64,000 nt of DNA from Ficedula albicollis (taxonomy: Eukaryota; Chordata; Aves; Passeriformes; Muscicapidae): NCBI RefSeq assembly GCF_000247815.1, contig NC_021681.1, positions 13,950,013 to 14,014,012 on the forward strand, written 5' to 3'. The number at the start of each line of letters is the position of its first letter. The first letter of the stretch is position 1. Below are positions 51,090 to 64,000 of this stretch, in pieces. The translations under genes were made by a program, and so were the position numbers. The notes below the pieces were generated by a model. It was given only the letters and a program-made list of their open reading frames with translations, ran no database searches and was not told the origin of the DNA.

Positions 51090-54000
51090 CTCCCCTCCTT
51101 GCCATGCAGAGCCTTTGCATTACAAGATACTCTCTAAAGCCTGGGCATTGCCTAAGAAAGTAAAATTAGATCAGAGCAGCACTGAAGATAAGCGGCTCAG
51201 TTCTCAACCCACAACTTGCAGAGCAGTGTGGCAGGACAGTGCCACCAGCAAGGATAGTGGCAGACTGCCCTGAGGGGCCCTGAACTCCTACACCTGCCCC
51301 AGTCCTGCTCTGATCAGAGCTGGATGTGCAGAGGTATTGGGGATGCCTGGGGGGACATGGGGTGGGCGCTGGGACTGGTGGAGCAGCTGCTGCAGAACCA
51401 AGGGCAGAGCAGCACAGAGACCTGTGTATTGTGTGCTACATCTCAAATGAAGGCAGATGCTGGGATGGGGAAGGACTTGCCATGGCCCTGAGTGCTCCTC
51501 AGGCATCTGTTCACAATGCAGGCAGCACATACTCAGCTCTCTGTGGCTTCATCCTCCCCTTGCTTATTTGCCCCCTGGCCATGGTGCCTGTTGCTGCCAG
51601 GGCCCTGGCAAGACACCTTCTGGTCAGGCTCTCCTGGGACCCCCAGAGAAGGCAGTGGGCAGGGCAGAGACCCCAGAACCTGCCTCTGCTGCTGAGAAGC
51701 ATCCATTTCTTCCCAGTGAGCAAAGGCAGGAGTAGGCTGAAGGGCAAACATGGTCTTGGCCATGTTCAGAAGTCACCACTAGCACTCAGCTTTGATTAGA
51801 CGCTGCAAATGAATGTTCCTGCCAGCAGCTGCCTAGGCCTGGCTCTCTGCTTGCACTGGTCTTATCTCCTGGGCCACCATGAATATGGATGGAGCTGCCT
51901 CTGGGGGCCATCAACCACAGACTGGGCAGAGAAAGTGTGTGTCTCCCTGCTCAGAAAGAAATATTTCCTGACTATTTTCCTCCACTTCCAGCAGAAAAGA
52001 TTATATTTTTACACCCAAGTGGGTTAGTTTCAGACAATCACATTGCTGATCCTGGAGCTGAAGTTAAAATCTGTGTGCCAGCAGAGGGGAATGAGGTTTC
52101 CCAATGCCCAAAACAAGGTGCTGGGGAAATACCACATCCCTACCTGAAGTTCCTGCTGCCTGGTTCAATGTCCCCACGGGCTTGTTTTAAGCAGAAGAAT
52201 GAGAAGTCACTGGTAGGAAACGCAGGCAGCTGCATTCACACTTGACTCTATTGTTTCATAAGTATTAGCAGAGAGATTGAAAATGTAATTATGATAATTA
52301 AGCTAAATTGCAATCTTCCTACAGGAGCTACCAAATTATTTGTATCAACTTTTCATCCTAATTCCCTTAACTGTTCCCTGCCCAGTAGAGGAGGAATCCT
52401 TACTGCTCTGGGCTGCCTGCACTGTGTTCCAGTGCAGGCAATCCTCAATGGCATTTAGTGAAACAGCAGCAAGTGGCAGTTCCTACTCAGCAGGAAACTG
52501 GGGTAGGAAAAGAGCTTGTGAGAAACAGTGGTGCTGAGGGCAGAGCAATTTGGGGGCAAAGAGCCACAAAAAGAGGGGAGAGGCAGAGGGAAGTGTGCAG
52601 GACTGGGAAAGGCAGTGCCCAGCTGCACTCAGGGCTGGCTGGAAAGGGCAGAGCGATGCTGGGTGTATGGTCGGTGGGGCTGGATTTGGGCACTGCCTCT
52701 CTCGTCCCCTGGGGCTCAGGATGTACCTCCCACTGTGATCTATGGAGCTGGAGTGAGCACAAACCCCAGTGTGGCAGGATCAAGGGCCATGGCACCGCCA
52801 GGCCAGCCTGGTGCAGAGCCTGGCTCTGCACAGAGACCCAGCAGCAGCAGCTTTGGTGCTGCTGCTTTGCCAGCTCCCTCCAGGAACACTGTCAGCTCTA
52901 ATTAGTGTCACAGTTCAGCTTGTTCATGCATCCGAGCAGACTGCGTGCAACTTCACGGTGCCACGGGAGGAGCGCTGAATCCCACCCCAGAGCCTTCTCC
53001 TTGTGTCCCCCTGCTCCCTGCCAGAGCAGCAGGGATCTCCAGACCCAGGTGTGACACCGAGCATGCCACCCCTCTTTGTGGGGTGACAGCAAGACCAGCT
53101 GCAGGAGGCAGGCCGCCCAGCTGCCCTCCATCCCGAGCAGGAGGAGGCAAAGCCCTTTACTGTGACCAGTTCTCCAGGGTCCCTCCCACAGAGCAGAGAA
53201 CATATGTTTGAGGACATATGCCCCCGTTTTGGGGCTACCATGATGTACCACCCAAGACATCTGGGCAGTGCCATGAAAGCTGAGATGCTTGCAGCTAGCA
53301 GACCCTGACCTTCGTCAGCCCTGGGCTATCCTGTCCCAGATCTACCCAGCTCCTACCATCAAAGTGGCTTGATTTAAGCCACAGATGGGAGCTGTGCTCT
53401 TGGGCTTACCAAGTCTGAGCATGCAGAACATTTCCCAGCTTGGGAAAGAGCATTCTGCAGCCTTTCTCCCACCTCCACCCCTCAGCAGCAGCACTGACCA
53501 CAGTGACCAGGGCTGGTTTTGGAAGGTGCTGGGCAGCTGCAGCCTGGAGCTCAGCTCCTTGCAGAGATGCCTTGTTCAGCCAAGGGCTGGATTGGGACCT
53601 TGTCCTTCATTATATAACTGTTTCTCTGAGTGTTTTCACAGCACTCAGCCCTCCCACTGGGCAGAGCCCCCACCGGCGAGGGGGAATGTCATGGTTTTCT
53701 GAATGCATAGCTTTGATTTCCTGCTGGGCTGTAGCTGTGGATAATTCTGCTCCTCTCCAGCTCATGCCCCTTGCCCGGCATTAACCAAGATTCAGGCCCC
53801 TACAAGGCACCAGGCAGCAAGCTGGAGATGTCACCTTGTCTGGGGTGGGTGATGGAGACATGGAGAGAAGCAGAACCTTGGAGGCCAGGTCAGTTCAGCT
53901 CCTCCATGGGGCTCTTTGAGCCCCGCAGATGAACCGACCTGGCCTGGCCTCTGGGACCCCACGCTGTCCCTGCACTGCCCTGGCTGCCTGCCCTCACATT

Positions 54001-56044
54001 CCTGTCCTTGCACATCATCTCCTTCCAGCTGCTGAGGAAAACAGCCCCTGCTGCTACCAGCGGCTGGGGTGAGGAGGGGGAGACGCCTTCACAGCACATG
54101 AGCTCTGCGGGAGCTGGGGCTGCTGCTGACCTTGGAAATGCAGGGTTTTTTTCATCCCAGCTCCAGGAGAAGCAGGAGGTGAGGCATAGCTGGCTGGTAC
54201 TGCACCCTCCTTGCAGCACACCAGTTTTTTTCATCATCAGTGGGACCCTGCCCACCCTCACCCAAGAAAACCAGGGACTGTGCAGTGCTGTCACCCACAA
54301 CTCCTTGGACAGTTTGACAGTAGGTTGTCTGCCCTGTACCTTCCCTGCAGGCTGAAATTGGGGATCTTTTCCCCATTGAATAATGTGTGATGGCCAAGCA
54401 TCGGGCAATGGGCCAGTTGTGATGCCTTGGGCATGACTAACAACAGTGGGACAGGTCAGCTGCTCTTCTCCAACACACCAGCCAAGGAGGAAATCCTGAC
54501 GCCTTCCTGCTTCTCTGAGATTCACAGTGTGTGTGCTGAAGGTGACTTGGAACTGTCCCAGGGTTTGCTTGATACTGAGTATTGCCTGTAGCCCCCCAAA
54601 AGGAAGAGGTTTTCATCACTGACCTGGTGCCATTCAACAAGATTTCGCATCCAGGAGTCCAAAGCAGCCCCTCAGCCAGCAGTTCCCACATCATCCCCCC
54701 TGTTCAGGCAAACGGGATGTGCCCTGTGCAAGGCACATCTCCAAACTAAACTGCAAATAATCCTGGATCTAAATCAGCACTAGAGTCTGGGCTAAAAGTC
54801 ATTTCATAACTTGGCTCATACCACTTGACCACTGGCTGATTTTTATGGTTGCACATGATATTTTTTCCTGTTGTGGATGAGGAAGACCTAAAGATGGGAG
54901 AAGGGCATGCTAAGGGCACAGAAAAACAAGAAGTTCTATGTGGGATCCTGCCAACACTTCCACATTTGTGTAGTCCCCCTCAGTCTCATTTTCAGGAGAA
55001 AATCTGTAGTACACCAGCAAATACACAGTCAATAAATAGTATTAGCAAAAAGGGCTGTTTTCCCCTTATCTCTTCATATTCTGGGAGCCATCATTGTTGC
55101 CTGGAATAATCACATGCTCTATTTAGCCATAACACACTCAGGGAACCTCAGGCACCTGGTGCAGCACCTAAGCTGACTTGCCAAAGCATCAGCTCCATGT
55201 GTCAGGCTCAGAGCAGGATCATTGCCTTTCCTAGCAATGTGTTGTTCATTATAGGCAATTTCTGACCAGTTCATCACACACTGCCTACTAGGTCAAAGAG
55301 ATGTGAAGCTCAGCATTCAGCCTTGCTGTGCTGGAAACCTCCTTGACTGGCTCACTGAGCCAAGGGGGCAGATAGCAATGCTTGGCATGTAATTCTGCAA
55401 ACACCTTTCCTGCGTTTGACTTCTTCCCCCACAGTTCAAACCTACTGGCAGAGCTATCAGTGCCTGCCTGTGCCTGGGACGGCAGCAGTGGGATGGGGCT
55501 GCCGGCTCTTGGGGAGCAGTTTCAGAGCCTGTGCTGCTCTTTGCACAGCCCTCATGCCTCTGCTGAGTCAGGGGCTGATTCACCATGCCCAGCTGTAGGG
55601 CTGAGTTAGTGCTGATGGATGGATGATGGACAGGGAGCGTGTCTCTGCCGACAGCGCGAGCAGGGGCAGTGCCACGCTCCGTGGGACACTGTCAGTGGGC
55701 AGCAGCCCTGTCACCGAGCAGAGACCATAGAACAGCTTGTCCTCAGGTATGGGAACAGGCCTTCCCAAAGCCCTGCTGCACCTCCCCACACCAGCCCATC
55801 AGCCAGCAGCAGACTTTCCAGCTTAGCAAGCAGCTACTTGTTTAAAAGGAAAAAACAGCAGCAGCTCAGCCTTTTACTCAAATCTAATGGAGAGAAAGTC
55901 TTGTTCTCCTCTCCTTTTTCTAGGAAGATGTTCCTTCAAACTTGCTGAGTGGAAAATAAAATTATCTTTTTCTCCTCACGTGCACTTGTTCTCATTTGCA
56001 GGCCCAGGCATGAAGCTATGGGGAGGGGAGGGCAGCTAAGCTCA

Positions 56045-56430
56045 CGTGAATAACCTTACACAGCACCGCAGACGTACATACAACATTTTTTTCTATGGTT
56101 CTAGTGCCAAAATATCCCGGGCACAAAGGGATTTGGAGTCTACGGCTAATGATCTGCACAGGCCTCTAAGGAAACTGCACAGTAGCCCTGCTAATGGCTT
56201 CAAGGGGAAACGCTTCAGGCCCTGGCTGCTGCTACTGCTGCTCAGGGAATTGTGCTTTTAGCTCTGGCATGCGATAAAAACCTTTTCTCACTGTTGCAGA
56301 CATGATGGCTCTTCTGGAGAGAGGAAAGGCATTGACTAAGCTCAGGCCATTAACCACCTTTAAGCACACACGGAGGACACAAAGCAAACACCACCGGTCA
56401 TTCAACACCCGGGGTTAGTTAATTAACCCC
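56045..56430. promoter_or_regulatory. Candidate conserved noncoding element about 1.3 kb past FAM43A (hypothesis)
   Basis: Non-repetitive sequence with unusually even composition (gtgaataaccttacacagca, gccaaaatatcccgggcaca, gatttggagtctacggctaa). It ends in the palindrome GTTAATTAAC at 56418-56427, which resembles an HNF1 half-site pair. It lies downstream of FAM43A on the - strand. Confidence 0.27.
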
Positions 56431-57039
56431 TGTGACTCCCCTGGCGTGCCCTCTCTGCTCCCCAGGTGCTCCAGGCACTGCCTGTTCCCTCTGCCTCGAG
56501 AGAGGCAGTGACACAGAGCTGTGGGCATGGATCTGGGCACTCACCTCAGCCCAGGGCACTGTAGGCTCCCTGCTGCCAGCCAGGCACTCTGGCAAGCCCC
56601 ATCTTGGGGAAAGCACTTTGGGATAAGCACTCCCTGGTGTTTCATTTCCCCTCTGTGCCCCTTCCCTCCCTGGGAAGGGCAAAGGGAGCTTTGTCTGAGA
56701 AAAAGCAGCAAGACACACTATTCCTTTAGCAAGGTATGTCTCTGCAGTGCCGGCCTGAGCAAATCCAGCAGTGCCACCATCACCTGCAGCATCTCACTGC
56801 CCATCACAAGGCAAGATGGTGCCTGGGCAAGAAGGTGCCCACTCTGAGGGGATTCCCCCCTCTCCCCATCATGAAAGCCACACCACGGTGCCTTCCTCCT
56901 CTGGCTGACTCATACTGAGACAATGGTCTCGCTGGTGTGATGGCAGATTTTGCAATGGGTTTTAATGAGGTATTTACAAGTTCCAAGGCGGGCTCCTTGC
57001 ACAAGGAGTGTGGCCTGGCCCTGGCAGCTGGTTGGGCTT

Positions 57040-57300
57040 TTCATTGACATTCCTGCGACTCCACAGATTGCAGCACAGGCACCGTGGAAAACATTTAGAC
57101 ATCAGAAATGCCAGATTAATTATCTCTTAATTGATACCTCCACTTGGGGACAAATGAAACCGGAACATCTCTCCTGCCCTGGGAGCCTGCCACTTACAGA
57201 TTTACAGCTAAAAATACCGCGGCAGTCCCGTGGCTAATCAACTTCACTGCTTACCCTGGGTGAGGTTCTAAAATTGTCTCGGGCTGGCACCGCAAGCAGC
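57040..57300. promoter_or_regulatory. Candidate conserved noncoding element just past FAM43A (hypothesis)
   Basis: An AT-rich block with CAGATTAATTATCTCTTAATTGATACC, then TTACAGATTTACAGC and CCGTGGCTAATCAAC, lying 0.4-0.6 kb beyond the FAM43A poly(A) signal. Homeodomain cores are dense. Conservation is untested. Confidence 0.27.
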
Positions 57301-57684
57301 GAGGGACCAGCTGCAGCACCTGGATGCAGGTGGCATTAACGCTGTGCAGTATCCTCAGTGCCCAGGCTCAGGGCCCCGCAGTTGGGTTTCTCCAGACTAG
57401 GATCCAAGCCAGAGCACACTTTTCTGCCCATCTCTACAGGCTGTGGAGAGAAAACCTCCTCCCTGTGCCTTTTAAGAGTCCATAAGCGCCCAGTCTGTTT
57501 CCCTGTAGTGTAACATTTCCAGCGAGCTTGGGAATCGCGCTTGATGCTTTCAACAGCCTTTTTATGCAGTGCTCTCCTGCACCTACAACACTTCCCAAAG
57601 GACCTGTCCCCCCTCCCAGCTGCTTACAGGAATCGACACAGAGGCCAAATTGCCACAGTGACCTCAGTTTAAGTTACCATCATC

Positions 57685-57690
57685 TTTATT
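57685..57690 (-). terminator. FAM43A: Poly(A) signal AATAAA for FAM43A
   Basis: On the - strand the sequence reads gaagaaaataaagatgatgg, with a canonical AATAAA. It is the only canonical signal I found between the stop codon and 57660, and it sits at the end of a UTR-like stretch. Confidence 0.75.
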
Positions 57691-57701
57691 TTCTTCACGT
57701 A

Positions 57702-57709
57702 TGTGCAAA
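57702..57709 (-). promoter_or_regulatory. miR-19 8-mer seed match in the FAM43A 3' UTR
   Basis: On the - strand this reads TTTGCACA, a full 8-mer match to the miR-19 seed (GUGCAAA plus the flanking A). It lies a few bases upstream of the poly(A) signal, a position that is often effective for microRNA sites. Confidence 0.5.
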
Positions 57710-57770
57710 CAGAGGAGATCGCAATGGTGGTGTTCTTAAAAATAACAAAATGTATTTGCATACATTTCCC

Positions 57771-57778
57771 TATGTACA
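57771..57778 (-). promoter_or_regulatory. Pumilio response element in the FAM43A 3' UTR
   Basis: On the - strand this reads TGTACATA, a perfect match to the PUM1/PUM2 consensus UGUANAUA, about 80 bases upstream of the poly(A) signal. Confidence 0.5.
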
Positions 57779-57801
57779 GGTGAACAGCCACAAGTAGTCT
57801 T

Positions 57802-57818
57802 CTTTTGCACAGCAAAAG
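57802..57818 (-). promoter_or_regulatory. Perfect 7-bp hairpin in the FAM43A 3' UTR
   Basis: CTTTTGC and GCAAAAG are separated by three bases, giving a perfect stem with a tight loop in the mRNA. It lies between the Pumilio motif and the upstream miR-19 site. Function is not known. Confidence 0.5.
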
Positions 57819-57909
57819 ATCTAGAGCATTGAGACCGGGGACAGGACCGGGGCCCAAAAAAAAGGTCTAACTTAAAAACAATAATAAAAAAACCCCCGAC
57901 ATCACAACA

Positions 57910-57916
57910 GTGCAAA
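57910..57916 (-). promoter_or_regulatory. miR-19 7-mer seed match in the FAM43A 3' UTR
   Basis: On the - strand this reads TTTGCAC followed by T, a 7mer-m8 match to the miR-19 seed. It is the second such site within about 210 bases. Confidence 0.45.
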
Positions 57917-58130
57917 CCTCTTGGACACGACAGCACGATGGAGTGATTTTAATGGAGAAAACGGCGGGGGGGCCTCTCGGATGTGAGATTTCTGACTGTA
58001 AACAAGGCGCAACACCTCCCTCCCGCCGCCCTCCCCGGGGAAAGCTATTCCAGGAATTTGGCAGATCTTCAAGGGCTGAGCCGGAGGTAAACAGCCCGCG
58101 GCCGCCTCCCCTCCTCGGGCCGCGGCGAGT

Positions 58131-59264
<1,134 letters not shown>

Positions 59265-59384
59265 CCCACCGGCACCGGCACGGGAGGGGCGGCCGCTCCC
59301 CGGGATGCTGCGGGACGCGGGGGCACCGCGGGGAACCGGCGGGACCGGGAATTCCCCGAGGGGCCTCGGCGGGGCCGGAGGGGT

Positions 59385-59670
59385 CCGGTGCGCCCCGGCG
59401 GGGCCGTGCACGCCCGGAAGGAACCCGGTGCGCCCCGGCGGGGCCGCGCATTCCCGGAGGGAACCCGGTGCGCCCCTGCGGCGCCGCTCACGCCCGGAAG
59501 GGACCGTGCACGCCCGGAGGGAACCCGGTGCGCCCCGCTGGGGCCGTGCACTCCCGGCAGGGACCGTGAACTCCCGGAAAGGTCAGAAGGAACTCGGTGC
59601 GCCCCGGCGGGGCCGTGCATTCCCGAGGGAACCCGGTGCGCCCCGGCGGCACCGCGCACGCCCGTATGGG
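59385..59670. repeat. GC-rich ~40-bp minisatellite directly after the FAM43A stop codon
   Basis: Units opening ccggtgcgccccggcggggc start at 59385, 59425, 59465, 59525, 59594 (tcggtg) and 59633, with spacings of 40, 40, 60, 69 and 39 bases. The longer spacings contain an extra half-unit of about 20 bases (gggaccgtgcacgcccgga). The array stops about ten bases from the stop codon and so lies in the 3' UTR. It begins about 120 bases from the poly-C run, and the hidden DNA may be more of the same array. Confidence 0.92.
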
Positions 59671-59679
59671 CTCGAGGGC

Positions 59680-60726
59680 TCAGCCGGTCTCGGGGTCGCC
59701 GGGGGGCGGCTGCTCGGCGTCGCTGCCGGGCGGGGCGGCCCCGTCCGTGCCGCCGCTCTCCAGGGAGGACTCGCTGCCCGTGCTTTCCCCGGAAAGCAGG
59801 CGGCGGACGCGCAGGTCTGCGCGCAGCGAGCGCAAGTCGTTGCCCAGGCTGAGCTCGCCCAGGTCGCGGAGGAGCTGGCCCAGCTCCGGGCTCTCGCCGC
59901 GGCCGGTGCTGGGGCGCAGCAGCTCGCCCTCGGGCTCGCCCAACGCTTCCAGGATGTCTTCGCAGTCGCAGTGCATGGCCCGCTCTTCCTGCTCCTCGCC
60001 CAGTAGGTCCTCCGTGATGGAGCCCAGCTTGGGCGCGCTGCGGCTCCGCTCTACCGGCGGCTTGTAGCAGCACTGCCCGTTGAGCAGCTTGCGCAGCGGC
60101 ACCAGCGGGATGCTCTGCTCGCCCACCAGCTGCTGCTGCTGGTGCCGCGCGTCGTCCCGCTTCTTCAGCCGGCGGAACTCGGCCAGCGCCGTGGCCGAAG
60201 TCTGGTAGAGCAGCAGGGCCATAGCCTTCGCCTTCTCGGGCTTGGAGACCAGCACGGCGTGGCAGCGCAGCATCACCGCCTTGTGCTTCAGCTCGTGGCG
60301 GTAGATCCAGGCGAAGACACGGGGCAGGCGCGGGTCGGCTACGCAGTAGGTGACCCGGTGCAGCAGGTAGAGGTGGCCGGGCCGGCGCAGCCCCTTGTCC
60401 TCGGCGTGGGCCATGCGGATGCCCTGCGCGCTGATGGTCAGCTTCATCTTGGTGCCCTGCCGGCCAGCCTCGCTCTTGCTCCAAATTTTGCAGACGGCCA
60501 GGTCGGTGCAGCCCTCACCTTTGGACTGGATGGTAGTGGCGTTGCCCAGGTAGAGCACGGTATACGTGGGGTCTTCGCTGGTGACGCGAAATTTCCGCCG
60601 CTTGGAGCGGAACATGCTGCCCACGCGGTGCAGGGCGCTCTCGGGGCAGGCGCGGGCCAGCGAGGTGAGGGCCGAGTAGTGCACGCTCACCGCGTACCCC
60701 TTGGGCTTGCTCTGCCGCCGCGCCTC
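59680..60726 (-). CDS. FAM43A: FAM43A, PTB-domain protein; 5' end lost in a poly-C run
   Basis: FAM43A is a single-exon vertebrate gene for a protein with a phosphotyrosine-binding (PTB/PID) fold. Its molecular role is poorly defined. 348 residues are readable before the TGA at 59682-59680. The N-terminal part (EARRQSKPKGYAVSVHYSAL, then LARACPESAL) aligns by recognition with the family from about residue 20. Counting from the Val codon at 60690, the PTB domain spans roughly residues 38-178 (SEDPTYTVLYLGNATTIQ, CTDLAVCKIWSKSEAGRQGT, YLLHRVTYCVADPRLPRVFAW, KAVMLRCHAVLVSKPEKAKAM). The family-typical CCYKPPVERSRSAPKLGSIT segment follows (207-226), then an acidic, low-complexity tail ending PPPGDPETG. 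The GTG at 60690 is an internal Val, not the start: homologous coding sequence continues upstream until the poly-C run replaces the start codon and about 20 residues. The protein would total about 370 residues, somewhat shorter than the human one (about 423 from memory), mainly through a shorter acidic region. The coding sequence is very GC-rich. No frameshift is seen. Confidence 0.97.
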   Translation of the reverse strand, partial: EARRQSKPKGYAVSVHYSALTSLARACPESALHRVGSMFRSKRRKFRVTSEDPTYTVLYLGNATTIQSKGEGCTDLAVCKIWSKSEAGRQGTKMKLTISAQGIRMAHAEDKGLRRPGHLYLLHRVTYCVADPRLPRVFAWIYRHELKHKAVMLRCHAVLVSKPEKAKAMALLLYQTSATALAEFRRLKKRDDARHQQQQLVGEQSIPLVPLRKLLNGQCCYKPPVERSRSAPKLGSITEDLLGEEQEERAMHCDCEDILEALGEPEGELLRPSTGRGESPELGQLLRDLGELSLGNDLRSLRADLRVRRLLSGESTGSESSLESGGTDGAAPPGSDAEQPPPGDPETG

Positions 60727-60727
60727 G

Positions 60728-64000
<3,273 letters not shown>

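Larger units (their letters stand above)
46666..57663. other. Intergenic, right part up to the FAM43A poly(A) site: no gene supported
   Basis: No gene was recognised. A 311-codon open frame at 48925-49860 (+) lacks any domain and sits in GC-rich DNA with opposing open frames, so I leave it out. A purine-only tract with a duplicated agaagaggggaa lies at about 48065-48118. The segment also holds the repeat at 50991-51089 and AT-rich candidate elements at 56045-56430 and 57040-57300. Confidence 0.72.

Noticed and set aside
60688..60690. GTG as the FAM43A start codon
   Set aside because: It is an internal Val. Homology to the family continues for 12 more codons upstream until the poly-C run.

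Overview
This is vertebrate nuclear DNA, almost certainly from a bird. Three things point that way. The last exon of XXYLT1 and the whole readable body of FAM43A lie tail to tail, which is the same convergent order I know from human 3q29. There are 3'-end fragments that look like CR1 LINEs, the dominant avian retroelement. The sequence is mostly mid-GC single-copy DNA with few transposons and a very GC-rich single-exon gene. I cannot name the species. There is no sign of prokaryotic or viral gene organisation.

Layout. Positions 1-7064 are the 3' part of the last intron of XXYLT1 (+ strand). Positions 7065-7461 are its terminal coding exon, ending in the family's C-terminus and a TAA. A 3' UTR follows to about 8.1-8.2 kb, with two candidate poly(A) signals. 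About 49 kb (8.2-57.66 kb) holds no gene I can support. It contains several small tandem duplications, two tetranucleotide arrays (one about 150 bp), two CR1-like tails, and several AT-rich, homeodomain-motif-rich islands that may be conserved enhancers of FAM43A. From 57.66 to 60.73 kb lies FAM43A on the - strand: 3' UTR with AATAAA, two miR-19 seed sites, a Pumilio motif and a hairpin; a GC-rich minisatellite just after the stop codon; then a PTB-domain coding sequence.

The most striking structure is a pair of perfect poly-C homopolymers of 1131 bp (58133-59263) and 1981 bp (60728-62708) flanking the FAM43A coding region. The first replaces part of the 3' UTR. The second replaces the start codon, about the first 20 residues, the 5' UTR and probably the promoter. 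I read both as sequencing or assembly artefacts standing in for very GC-rich DNA. FAM43A is therefore truncated in this assembly, probably not in the animal.

XXYLT1 extends O-xylosyl-glucose on Notch EGF repeats in the ER. FAM43A is a poorly characterised PTB-domain protein. They are neighbours by synteny, and I see no reason to think they share a pathway. I did not find a previously undescribed biological system. The real points of interest are the homopolymers, the minisatellite, the 3' UTR control elements and the candidate noncoding elements.
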